Source: Myoxocephalus aenaeus (lineage: Eukaryota > Chordata > Actinopteri > Perciformes > Cottidae). Taken from it: a DNA stretch of 64,000 bases. Under the pieces are notes generated by a model, which was given only the letters and a program-made list of their open reading frames with translations, did no database searches and had not been told where the DNA came from. Position 1 is the first letter of the stretch; the number at the start of each line of letters is the position of its first letter. The DNA lies in NCBI GenBank assembly GCA_038501785.1, contig JBAMJR010000031.1, positions 14,127,501-14,191,500 on the forward strand, written 5' to 3'. Both the position numbers and the translations under genes were made by a program. Below, piece by piece: positions 25,001 through 38,581 of the stretch.

Positions 25001-28000
25001 GCATGTTACTGGAACTGAAGCGCACCGATAAACTGTACAACCGCGTCATTGAACTGTTTGTCTTTAAGTGAACAGCATCTGGTGAGTTTTTACATCTGCA
25101 GTAGCGTTATGTTAATGTTCTATGGTGTTTGTATAATATCGTTCCTTCTGATCGTGGCACATGCTCTAGAGTGTGCTGTGTTTTAGTGCCGCAGTTTTGT
25201 TGGATTGTTTTGTTATAACTAAATGTGACTGGTTCTTGTGAATTTGTTCTTGTTGATGTGGACTACATGCATTGTCCGTTAATGACTCAGCATCCCATCG
25301 TTGGCGCGTATTTATGTATACAATATCAGAAAAACTTGCGTCACTATGAAACCACCGTTCCGATGTGTGGTAGCGTGCACTGAGCATGTGAGGTCCATGC
25401 GCCACCAGAACGGACACATCCTCAACGTGGAGGGGCCCGGAGAGCAGGGGGGGATGGCAGGGATGGAAAGGGCGGGTAAACCAAAGCACAGGCTCACAAC
25501 AACAAAAAAGAAGACTGAAACGATATCGCTGGTTGGTATCTGGATGCCTGGGATGCTTTGGATGGCTGCTGTACACTTTTGGCTTTGTCTCCGCGGGGAT
25601 GAATAGAGGCCTCTGTGGTGGTGATGACAGGCTCCTCCGGGCCGGGCCCTGGCTGGCTGGCAAGGGAGGTGCTGGAGGTCGGGAGACTTCAGGCTCTCGC
25701 ATAGGGGCCGAAGCCCGACGGGAGATGCTGGTCGTCTCGGTTCTCCCCGACAAAAGACGCTCTGTTCTCCGCCCACGACCAGCCCTTGTTATTGTGACAT
25801 GCCAGATACACTTATATATACACGCACACACATTTTTTTTCTTCTTATTTTTTCTCCCGCTTGGAGCCAAGGGCCCCCGCCGCTCCAGCTATATCTCCCA
25901 CCTGTGTTTTGGATGTTTCGACAGGGTCACGGGGTTAGCTGGATAATTGGCTTGCAGATGCTGACATTTTTTTCTTTCTCCTAAACTCACTAGAGCAACG
26001 TTATCGGGCCTATCGTTTGTTGGTTTTCGGGCCCATCGTTTGTTGGTTTTACCCAAGCCAAATGTTTCAAGGGCACGTCCACAAGACGAAAAGGGCAAAT
26101 ACTGAACTGCGCTTGTTATTTTGCGGATAATTAAATATTGGCATACAGAAATCGATACCAGTCACGTCCAGAGGGCAACAAGTTCAGTGATCAATGCATT
26201 GATGACTCGCATTAGATGAACGTTTCAAGGTTTTGTTTCTCTTTTGTGAACAATGGGACAAGAAAGCTTTTGGGTCCCTCTGAGTCTCCTGCTCACCTAG
26301 AGGAGGAGGTTTCATCATCCCCCTCGCTCTGCTCGAATACAGAGCAGCCGGGCCAAGACGTGAGACGAAAGCCCCAGGGACTCTTATGGCCGGGGCTGGC
26401 AGTGGTCTCCTCGCGTGCTTTAAAAAAAAATATTAACGAAACGAGGAGAAGCTGTAAATGGACCAAGGGGAAGATGGGAGGGGGGAGGCTCCCACACGCA
26501 ATGCTCGAAGAGCAGCTCTCCCAGACCCTTCACATGCTCTCCAAGTTCATCCCAATGGCCCCCTCTTGAAGATTCACAGAGCCTCTTTGATCCGCATGCT
26601 GTCCTCCCAGCTGGGGATGGGGAGGGGACGCAAGCAGCCCCTCTTTGGTCTCCCATTTCAAGTCACACATTCTTTCCTTGAGGACCCAGAGGTCCCGACC
26701 CTTAGTTGCAACGGAATTTCATATGCAAAAATAGGCTAGACTTGCCAGGCTATTTGAATATGCATTCGTCCTCCTTTTCTTTTTTTCTTTTTTTTTAAGC
26801 TTTCATCATCCTCGGATCCTCCGAATTAGATATTCATCTTCAAGGTGTCACGGCGAGGCGTAGATGTTAATTCCGTCTCAAGGAGCGACAGACGGACCTT
26901 CCCTGACCCTTCGTCTTCCTCTGTCCTTTTTAATATTTTCATCACGCCTGATTATGAGTTTCAAAGGGGCCGTCAAAGAGACGAAGTCTGGCCCCAACAA
27001 GTGGCTCACACGGAGGTGGAGGCTCAAAGTGACTGCGGCCGCAGAATGGGTTTTACAAAATACGCCACATAATCACACCGCGGTATAAATCGCCCCAACG
27101 GCACGCTTTCTTCAGTACGAGGCGCCCAAAGAGACGGGGAATCCTGCTCCATTGCGTAACTCCTATTTATTGTCATTTAATGTGCCCAATCTGCAGAAAT
27201 TCCCATGCATTTTTTTTGTGACATCCCGTCTGAATTCCGGTGACTTTGCATAGACTTTGCATAGTTCTTTTTTTTTTTTCTTTCCTCCAGAGGCCGTATT
27301 TGCCAATGCAACCTGCAATTCGCTTAGATGTGGAGCCAAATGCCCCAGAGGTTACCGCCAGCTAAGTGGTTCCTTGTTTCTAATAAAAACAAATCAAATA
27401 ACATGGATCTCTTGGGGTTTATAACACTGGAGTCATGAACTCTTGGGCAGATAAATCTCTTCCAAATATTCCCTGCACAAAGACATGGATGTGGGAGAAA
27501 CTTGCTGGCTTTGATTATATAATTTATAAACCACAACGTGCCGAAGAGGGGGGGGCTCTGACCACTCAGCGATGGAACGGCCCTCTCGACTGTGAAATCA
27601 CCTGATCTTCAGAAGTTTGCCATTACCTTTTTCAGAAGCGTCGTCGGTAACGCTGATGGCAGGAAGTGCTTGTTTAACCCTTCGGGAGGGGGGGTATCCC
27701 CAGGGTCTGCTTATTCCCAACCCTCAACCCGACCTCTCTCTCGCTCTCTCTCTCCGGCCCCGTTAGCTCCGACCTCTGGCAGCGAGAACGGGGAGGAACA
27801 ATACTGCGTTTGTGCGCCGCTCTGCACTCGGCCTGCTGCTAAACAAATGTTCGGAGGAATTCTGGTGGCTGGCCTTGCCGGCCCCCCCACACAACCCTCC
27901 CCACCCTCGGGCCCAGGCTGATCCCACGGTGACTTCATAAACACTCTCTGGGGCGATCAAAAAGAACAAATCGCCCTTTATAAGGTAGCTATATGGTAAC

Positions 28001-29433
28001 GGAAATATTTCGACACCAATTCAAGTTTACTTTCCTCCCCCCTTTGCCCTCATGTGGACTATTTATTTTGCTCTTGCGGCATTGAAAGGGTAATGCTCTG
28101 TTGCCCAGGGCACAAACATGCTTTTTTTTGGGGGGGGGGCAGGCTTTGCAAGGGCCGGAGTAACATAGCCATGACGGTCCTGTTGTGTGCCACTTTCCCT
28201 GCCTGTGATTGCTACTGATGTTGCGGTCACATTTACTGGGTGGTTTTCCCGCCAGGGGGCTATGTTGTTTGTTTTTCTTCGTCCTGCTGCTTACGAAATC
28301 CTGATCATCAAAACCACTTAAGTGGAAGAATCTCAAGCGTATCCCCTCCCACAGAGGAATGTATGAAATCCACAGACCCCCGCCATCGGGTGGTGGGGTG
28401 GTTTTGTCGGGGGTCGGAGATGAGGGGGATTGAATGGCCGGGTGACATGGATCCACACCCAGACCTTCGGTCCATGTGGCCCTGAGGTGACTAGTAAAAG
28501 GATACACGCATGTGGGAAGTCTGGGTACTATGTTTCCTTTTTTCTTTTCTCCCAGATATAATGAAGTTCACCCAAACCACAAAACGCCGCATGACTCAGG
28601 CTTTCCAGAAACAATCTGTACCTGCAGAGTCCAAATGAAATGGTGTGGAGTCTACAGTCCTTTTGGATCTCTATAACGCCCTAAACTCTAACCCCGCCCA
28701 CTTTGGAGCAGTCCAATCAAATGTGGAGGATTTACCTTGAAATGTGCCGCACTACATACACTAAAGACTGACTTCCGTTTCAATTCAGTTTATTTTATAT
28801 AGCCCAACATCACAAATACAAGTTTGCCTCGGAGGGCTTTACAATCTGTACACATAACATCCCTGTCCCGGGACCTCACATCGGATCAGGGAAAACTCCC
28901 CCAAACTTGAACTGCATTTGTAGGGGACTATTTCTCCAGTAGAAATTAGTTCTGGAGTGTTTCATCCACTCTGGATCCAGTATATTGTACTCCCTTATCA
29001 GATTCATATGGACGTCTTATGGGGAAAGACTAACTGACAATAACTCAAACATTGTGACACCGAAAAGCTATGATTGGTTAGACTGAACAAATCCACATAG
29101 TTTACAGTGGAGCCGGATCCAAAACCGGAACCCAGACTCGCCCGACCCCCCAAACTCACCTCACCTGCTCACACCTGCCACTGCGAGCACTTTCCCTCCC
29201 AATCGTTTTTTTTTATTTTTTATTCCCGGCACCTTGGCCAGGCCTCAACTTGGCCCGGCACCTTTTCTGCCTTTTATCTCCGCTGATGGAGCCAGCCATT
29301 GAAGCCACCCCCACCCCTCCCCAAACCTTTCTCTCTGTCTCTTTACCGCGCGCCTGCACAATAGCCGTGCCTCGGCAGAGCTCCAAGAACAGTGTTTGTC
29401 CGATCACCACTGCAGCCCCACCCCCCTTTTATT

Positions 29434-29480
<47 letters not shown>

Positions 29481-32400
29481 AGAGACTGTGTGTGCATGCG
29501 TGCGTTCGTGCACACTGTTTTTCAAGCAGCGAGAAGGAGGTGTGGCTGGATCGTTATGGTAACTTGAATTGCCCCCCGCCCCCAAAAAAAGGAAAAAAGA
29601 TGGATATCCGGGAGGAGTTATGTCGAGCATCCAAGAATCTGGACGTAAAAGTCGGCGTAGAAAGTGTCGGATGACTTGCAGTTGGAGCGCTGCCAAGCCT
29701 TTCGCTGGGAGGTGAACTACCCAGACTTGAACCGTCGGTACAATAGGATTGAGCGGCCGTGTCGGGAGCGGTACCTCGGTGGCCGTGACTCGGAAGTTAA
29801 AGATGCCGGTTTGTTTGAATCTGACTTCTTTGGCATCGTGGGGTCAATTCTCTGGACGAATTCCGGGCAACTCTCGTTTCCCAATAACAAAGACGAGGTG
29901 TTGTGAATCTTTCTACAGCGCTGGATCTGTGACTGGATCCCTCTCCATAGCAACAGGGGCTGAGGCTCATGGGTAGTGTAGTAAGTTTAGAGCCACCTGA
30001 CATACCAAACCAAAAGCTAGGTTTAGTTTGTCTCCTGTTTACTCAGGTTGTCGTAATCAACATCGGATGCCTGTTACATAAACCCCTAGTAGCCTAGTGG
30101 ATGGATCTGTTTGCAACATGTAGCAAAGAATAAGAAAATAATATAAGAATAAACATCAAACGTATTCAAGCAAATTCTAAAACAACTAAATATTACATGT
30201 TCGAAGGAGTAGGCTGAAGAAAACACTTTTCTGTGTTTCATTAAAAGGGAATTTTAAAGTTGGAGGGGGGGGGGGGGGGGCTTTATATGACACCTCCCAT
30301 TTTGCAACTCAGGAAACAGGTTTTGGACGTGTTTTAAATTATTTGAAAGTGCACTTCATCATGTGCTTGCTTTCTCGCATTCTACCCTGAGCCCAGCTGC
30401 TCTGCCAGGGTAGGCCCGCTTCATTCCCTTTTGTCCGTGCCACTGACCCCCGAGCGCTCTGGGAGCGCACCTCTGGGGGCCTGGACCGGAGCCGGACGCT
30501 TGATGTGGACATTTTTGGAGCTGCGTGTCCCCCTCACCCGGGCAACCAGGCCCCTTTTTGAGCTCCCTTTACCCCTCACTGTTTGCCCAACCACTCTTTC
30601 CTCCTCGGCCCCACTCGTCGTCGTCTTCTTCTTCTTCTTCTCTCTCGCCGTGGGACTGGGAGAAGGCTTGAGAGGCGGCGTGTTGTTTTGTGCTCGCTGC
30701 TTAGTGTGCTGCTGGTGGCCGGCGTCCTACGGTGCACCAAAGCCTCCATTCTCTTTCTCTCTCGCTCTCTTTTCTTTGACCACCTCCGGGGAAACGAAAC
30801 CCCTGTTTGATCACATTAGTGGAGAAAGAGAGAGATCAGTGGTGCTTTTGACATTCCCGCTAGCTTTTGACGGCCTATGCGCTGCTGATCAGTTTTGCCC
30901 GGCACCAGCAAGTGGCCTCTTTTGAATTTCTCCTTTTTTTTTTTTTTTTTTTTTTTCTTCTTCTCTTTTATGTTTTTTAGGCCAACCATTGTGAATCCTT
31001 TTGATTGGACTGTGTGGGTAGAGCTTAGCAGGACTGCAGCATCATTCCTTATTTCACACTTCCCTCTTGATTTTGCTCTCCCTTCTGTTTGTGGTTTAAG
31101 AAAAGAAAAGAGAAGAAGAAGCTTGTATTGACCACTTTTTCAACTTATGCGATCATGGATGTAGAAAAACGTGCCCTTAAGTGAAAGCGAGCCTCGGCAT
31201 GCGAATGTTTCACTTGTGACAGCCTCTTTGATCAAAGCTGAGGCAGGACTATACTCTGGGAGTTGGAAAAGCAGAAATTCATGCACTGCCCAGTTTATTA
31301 GAAAAGTGGTATTTAAAAAAAAAAAAGAAAAAAAGAAGCTGAATTGCAGCTTTCGGGTTTGAGCAAATTAGGGAAAATCACTGTGATATGATGATCATCA
31401 CGACCCAGAATCAGTCTGGTCCTTGGTGATCTGCAAGGTTTTTAGCATATTTGACAAAGCTGACATGGTTTCGGGCACGAGCACGTTACATTCATTGGAG
31501 GCCAATGCGCTCAGAGACGCCGAATTCACGAAAAAAAGGCTTAAAGAAGAAGAAGGCCCCTGGAATCTTGTTTTATTTGTGCCAAAAATGCCTGGCCACA
31601 ATTAACCAACCGTTCTGAATGTCAATTTAGGTCATTTTCTACCCTCACAAAAGCCCCGGACTTGGAGCCCATGAAGCAGAAAAAAGCTGATGTAATGGGT
31701 TTAAGAAAATCTCCAAGGGGAGTCAAACCTCACCCACCCCCCCTCAACTACCCCTCTCCCTCCCCCTCCTCCTCTGTCCAAAATCCCACCCCTTATCCAC
31801 CCTTCAAACTCTTCTGAAGCGGTCACCACCTTTTGGTCACCATCCAAATATGGCCACTTTGATCCCCACAGCACTGCCGGTTTGAAACTTTTAATATTAA
31901 ATTTTTTTCTTCAGGAAGAGTTTGAGCTTTAAAATAACAGTTTGTGATCGTAACCACACGCACACAAAAAAAATATATATAAAAGAAGAGAGAAAAGGTT
32001 TGTGATTCACTGATTTAGTGTTTTGGGGTGGGGGGAGGGGAGCAGGAGATGAAGGCAAAAGGGGACGAGGGAGAGAAAGGGAGGGAGGGGAGGAGGGGGG
32101 GTGTAAAGAAAAGAAATCCCAGCCTTGGCACACACACACACAGACTCTCTGTGCAGTGTGAAGCACAAAAGAAACCTGTAACGCCTCCAGATTCCTTCTA
32201 GTCGAGTATCAAAGACATGCTTTGCTTTAGAACAAGAGGCGAGTGGGTAAGATGGGACCGAGTGAGCCAGTGAACCCGGCACTGGCTCGGTTGGGTGCTG
32301 CGAGTTAATCTCTCAGATAGGATTTTTTTCTTCTTTTTTGCTCCCCTTTCTTCTTCTTCTTCTTCTTCTTCTCCACCTCCTCCCTCTCTTTTGGGGATAT

Positions 32401-35400
32401 TGGTATTACTGTGAATAGAGGGACTTGTCTAACCTGAGTGCTGGGAGAGGCTCCGAAAAACCCACGCAAAGACGGGTTGCCGCTTTCAAGTCCCGAGGGG
32501 ATAAACCAGCCCACTGGCCCGTCCTGGTGGCTTTAGTGTCGCTCGTGTCTCGGACCTCCCAGAATATTAACAAATATATAATACGAAGGTGCTTTGAATT
32601 ACTCACACGAGCGGAAATATCTCGCCTTTTTGCTGACGATGTCACCGTTTTTTATTGAAGGCTTGTGTTCACGGTTTGTTCACTTTGCAGTCAACAGAGA
32701 GCCTTTTAAAAGTGAGCTCTCTGCTGATTTGACTGTTATTGCCTCTGTTAACCAGGATTATGGATTCATCTGTCAACCAACCCCCCCCCCCCCCCCCACA
32801 GAAAGTTTGGGCCTTTTTTATAAAGTTTTCTGTAAATGCTGTAAATTGAATTTTCCACAGATAGAGTCTGACTCGTACTCTATTTTAAAGGCCAATACTG
32901 ATATGGATATTTGAGAGTTGGAAAGATCTGATCGGATCCCTTAAATCTAGTTATTAATGAATTTGACCCAAAATACGTACCGAGCGGGAGATTTTAAAGC
33001 AAAAAATAAATATGTTGGCCAAACTATGGCGCTGTTTCTAAGAGAGCTCACACTATAGCCTTGGCTTCTCGGTAATCTAATTTCTTGTTTCTTATAATCA
33101 AATATACCACTCTTCCATGCACAGAACCAATGGCAATGTACCAGTTGGGCTCTACTAAGCCTCTGCAAGCACGTTCTATAAATGCACTACGTCGATGTGA
33201 AGATCGTGCTCGGCTCCAACAACAACAAAGACAACTGGCGTTTGGAGAGCATCCTAATAGCTTCGGGTGCTCCTGTTCTTGCCATCCAAGATCGTCCCTT
33301 TAAGGAATTAAAGTAGGAAGCCGAGTGAAGACCCCCCCCCCACGTTTCTCCATCGCGTTTATTACTGGAAACGGCCCTGGCTTTGTTAATTCACATTCTC
33401 ATTTCCTCTGGAATAGCAGTAGCTCCTCGGAGAGGGCCTTTGGGCTCCTGGATCGAGTTTTTTCCCTCCCCTCCAGGTTTTCATTTAGAAGGTGATGGCG
33501 GGCCGTTCACAGAACCAAGAGAGCAAGCGAGAGAGAAAGAGGAAACAAAAAGAGGAAACGAGCAAGGCAAGGAAAGTGTCAGAGGCGGATTCTTTCACAC
33601 CTCCTTACCACTTATTGTTCCGTGTTTTCTCTAAAGGTCGGTCCATTTGCGACCAACTCATGAAGGCCAATTGTCGGTGGTACAAAACGCATTCCACACG
33701 TAGTTTAATGGTGCACCCACTCCTCATCTCTTTCCCTCGGAGTGCAGCGTGACCTTAGCCTTCCGACCCGGAAGCGATGGAGGTGAGCACTTCCTCCTGG
33801 TGTATTTGGAGCCCCAGTAAGTGTTTCCTAAAGAAAACAAGTCAGAGGCGGCCGAAATCTGAAACCAGCGCTAATGCCGGCTGCCTCTCCACCTCCCCTC
33901 CCCTCCCTCCCTCCCTCCCTCGACCCTGTGGCCGGGGGGCGGAGCAGAGGTAAGGAGAGAAGGGGGGAGTCGCCGTTCCCTTACGTACGAAAACCACACC
34001 GCCTGTGCACTCATTCATTTAAACGTGTGAACATGTGCAGGAACGGCAAGTCCTGTTCACATTCCTCTCGACTCGCTGCACGATCCCTCAGCAAACCGCT
34101 CTGGCTCAGCGTCGCCCGGTCCGGCCACGCCCCGCCCGACACCGGCAAGCTTGGCCAAAATGGCTTGTTTGTGCAGTTGTTGTGTGGAAGGTCGTTCACC
34201 AAGGCGTGTGTGTGTGTGCGTGCGTGCGTGCAATATGAACCTGACCTTTTACAGAATGTCTCTCCTCTGAGAACCGGTGGGATTACAACACTAGTCTCCC
34301 ACTGTAGCTGGCACACACATACGCACACATACCTGTGTGAGAGTCCACAGCAGGAGAGTCCACAGTCTCTCTGATTTCATATTGCGGCTCCCCGCTTTGA
34401 TAGGCCGGGCCCCACTGTGCATATTTGGCGAGTGACTTGGGCCATCTGAAGTGTTTGCCCGTTCCCTTTAATCTAACGTCTCAAAGCGTCGGGGTTTAGG
34501 TGATGCTTTTGATTGCGGGCCAGCTGCTCGCCTCGGACCCGTTTGATCTCCGCGGGCCTCTCTCTCTCTCGGCCGCCGCGCTCACGTCGTGCGACCTCGT
34601 ATACTGAAAGTTCACATGGAAGACGCTCGGAGTCGTTTCTTTTGTGTCCGGGGCGAAGGGGGTCACTGAGCTGAAGGGCGAGCTGGCCCCATTATTTGGT
34701 GTCGTCGTCCATTTGACGTTTGTGCCAAATCATATTGCGACGACACACAAATTCGAGTGACCGCGTGATCGTGACACTGAGCAGAACACTAATGGGGAGT
34801 GTATGCCGAAAAAATTTATGCCATGTTCGGCATATTAATGGGAATTATTTTTTTGCTCGCGTGCTGCCAAGGTGAATCAACTAAGAATACAGAAAGAAAC
34901 GGCGAGTAAATACCTGTTGAGTTGAAGTAAACGGGAGCCGCGTTAACGGCGGCGAACCCCTCAAGACGCCCATTTACAAAGAATAATATTTTATTCGTTT
35001 ATGCAGTCGTACGCTCGCGATGACACAAACGCATTACTTTATAACGCGTTTGCACGGAAATTGTGCGTGTTTGAGAAGCGGTGAACCGCGTTGTGTAAAT
35101 GTCTTGGACCCAACAGGACATCCTCACGGTGGGCTTTAGGGATCTGGGGTGGACATTCTAGACAAAAAAACGGTGAATTGATGAATCAAGAGAATGATCC
35201 TCATGAGGTTGCCGCCATGTTGTCCACTCCAGAGGGCAGGGTGGGGAGCGAGATGAGGAAGGGGAGGGGAGGGGAGGGGCAATATGGGCCTATGCTCTAA
35301 TCCCATTCCAGCGGGCCGAGCAGCAGCAGCAGCAGCTTGCGTCGCATTCCACAACTCCGGGGGCTTTTGGGGGCGGGGGAGGGAGGGCGAGCAGCATTCC

Positions 35401-36314
35401 TCCATGGCCGGGGGCCCATCAAAGACGCCGCGCGACATCAAAGGCCACTCAGAGCCTAGGTGTTGATGACTGCAATCCTCCCCTCGGTCCACTTTTAGCA
35501 ACCTCAACCCCTCGGCCCTCTAACACACACACACACACACACACACGCACTGAGCAGGCTGACTGCGCCAGGTATGTGCACCCTTCAGCCTCCCTCCTCC
35601 CGCTCCCCCGGGCTCACCAGCCGTTGTGCAGCAGCTATTAATCATAGCTCATTAAGTGGTGACTTTTAGTTTTTTTTTTACGGCGAGGGCTCGGAGTTGG
35701 GGGATGCCACCGATATTTGAGGCGCCGCCGGCGTTGAGCGGAAGTGTGCTCGATACGTTTGCTCGATACTTCGATACCATTTTGCTGAAATGAGTTGAGT
35801 TGAGAAACGCTGATGCGTGGTCGTCCCACCAGCTTCTCTTTTAACATTTGCTGCTTTTCCCAGTATTATTCATTTGAAAAGTTTTTCCTCAATGAAATCG
35901 TGTGAGAAATGTTGGTCGAGGAAATGCAAAACAAAACCCTACTCAGCAGTTTTGCATGCCGTATGGGATCGTTTATTAATGAGCCCGTTTTCCTCTGCAT
36001 TGTTACATTAATAATGAATTCACCTTGATGCTGACGACAAATAATTTATGTTCTCGTTTGCCTACTTCTGTAATTGTCCTCGCCGGACATTTGCTTTGCT
36101 ATTTATCTTTTCACATCGACGCTGTGATCTCTTCTGGGTGGGGGGGGGAGGAGGAGGAGGGCGTCAGTAGTTTCCCCACTCCCCCTCCTTCTCTTTCCAA
36201 AATGGTGGCATCCAGCCCAATGTTGACCCCTGAACTTTGTCGGCCCGTCCTTTGTTCGCGTCACTCCCGGGTTTTAAAGACTGAAGAGCTGAAAGTGACA
36301 CCAGAGAGACTTGT

Positions 36315-36398
<84 letters not shown>

Positions 36399-38352
36399 AT
36401 TGACGGTTTCGGGATGCACTCGCAGAGAGTTAATAGAGTCACAAGCTCGGCGTCCTGCTCAGTGTTAAAGCTGTCAACCCCGGAGCCTTGTGCTACATAT
36501 CAGGACATTTACATGATATTAGGTGTCCTCTGCTCCCACTGAGACCCTGACACTTGTTTGCTTTGCCCGTTGCTATGAAGATGGCGTGGAGGTGATTTTC
36601 GGGGGGGGGAAGGTTGAAAAAAGGGGGGGAGCGAGTAGTGTGTGTGTGTGCGTGTGTGTGTGTGTGTGTTTGCAAAGAGACAGATGATGACTGCACGCTA
36701 GCATCACAAAGGCGTCCTTGACTTGAGGAAAAGTTGTCTTGGGGGGGGGGGGGGGGGGGGGGTTGTACGCACGCTCACAAGTCTCTCTGGTTTCACTTTC
36801 AGCTCTTCAGTCTTTTAAACGCCGTGGGCATGACGGATACGTGACACGGAAGTGAAGAATACTCGCCCGCAGATATTGTACGTCTAGGGCTTTTATTGTG
36901 AAAGGTCGGAGCGGATGTAGCGGATCCGATCTGCTCTTCCTTGTTGGAGTTAGGAGTGATATAGGCTGTTGTTGTTGTATTTTGAATTTAATTTTGACAC
37001 GCAAATGCATTGGCCTTTTTTTCAAAGTAAAAGCTTTCTGTCTGCCATCACTTGACACATTTTGGAGCCGTGAGCGCAGTGAGCGACAACATAATTGATG
37101 TTCTCCCTTTTTTTCAGTCCCTCAGATTTTAGTTTTTCCCTTTTTTTTTATTCCGCTCTTCCTTCGCATCGGTTTTGACTGCCAAAACCAAAAGATGGAC
37201 GCCGGGCTAGCTCTGCTAATTGTTCCTTCAGTCCCAGTGGGGGAGACAAAAGGGAGGAAGTCTTCATTATTTGAGCGGAGAAGCAGAGGGATCCCTTTAC
37301 GGCGATTATGTTACAGGAGGTGGAGTGTCGGCCCCACCTGTAGGGCCCTCCCAGCTGCTCCACTGTAACTGGATCCCACTCCCACTCTCCTCAAGGCTAC
37401 CGGCCCTCTTTGAAGTTATTTCTAGTGCTGGGAAAGAGGGGCAAAGAGTGACTGTGTGTGTGTGTGTGTGTGTGTGTCGGTGTGTGTGTCGGTGTGTGTC
37501 AGTGCATGCATTTAGGTTTGTGCATGCTATACATAGAAGGCTGCAACTCAAAACTCCGGCTCCTTTCTTCTGCGACCCACCCCCCCCCCCTGTTCAATCT
37601 GACATTGAACCTCTGTGCAAGGATAAGAGAACAGGCGCAGTCTTGATCGACATATGGTAATATGACGCAAATAACTCAACGTCTCAATAAGCCCCCGGAG
37701 ACTTGTTATTATTGGACTACAAAACAAACCACCTGCTGGCTTGATTGGCAGTTTCGTCAGTGCAGAGAATCGATTGAACAACTTTTGAATGGTAGTTGCA
37801 GAGAAGGCCACCCTTTCAAAGTAAGAGTCTTGACGTGTCACGGATTTGTCTCTCGAAATAAGTGCAACAGTTCATATTTTCTGTCTTTCTTTCCTCCAAG
37901 AAAGTTAAAGTCTGCAAACGATGGTGGATTGTTATAGATATAGTATCTTATTTTGACATGATAATAGACTTCAGTGACCAAGCATTTCCTGCTCTTATCT
38001 GTCCAGCTGTGAAATGTGAGTGACTGAAAATGAATGTAATAGCTTTTTCCTGAAGTGTTGGTATGATTTTCTATTTATTTATTTATTTTTGGGTCAAGAA
38101 ACCTCACTTCTTTTTAACACACTTCTTTAACCACAACCTGTGGACGCTCGCTGCTCATCCTCCTCCGAGTGTTGAACACGCAACCGCCACCGGAGATGAT
38201 GAAATACAAGAGACGCAAAAAGCGGTGATAGCTGGAAGAGGCATTCCTTCGTGAACTGACAACAACGACCTTTTGACCTACGACTGTCAATCAATTGTGG
38301 CTTGCCACGTACTTCTTGCAATGTGCTTATGTATCATAATAGGAAAAGCGTG

Positions 38353-38389
<37 letters not shown>

Positions 38390-38534
38390 CAACGTCTTGT
38401 TTTTTGTGTCGCTGTGAGTCGGGTCGTTTTGTAGACAAGATATTTTTTCTTTCTCACACACTTTGAATTGGGACGGCGCTCTCGCTCACAAGAACTGTGA
38501 CTCATAGAAGCAGCACCCATCACCCCGTCCATTT

Positions 38535-38581
<47 letters not shown>

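Noticed and set aside
25166..25870. 234-codon minus-strand open frame
   Set aside because: It overlaps the end of hAT copy B, has no family resemblance, no splice context and mixed low-complexity residues; open by chance in GC-rich DNA.
34800..34842. Short inverted repeat ATGCCGAA...TTCGGCAT
   Set aside because: 8-bp arms of this kind are expected by chance in 64 kb.
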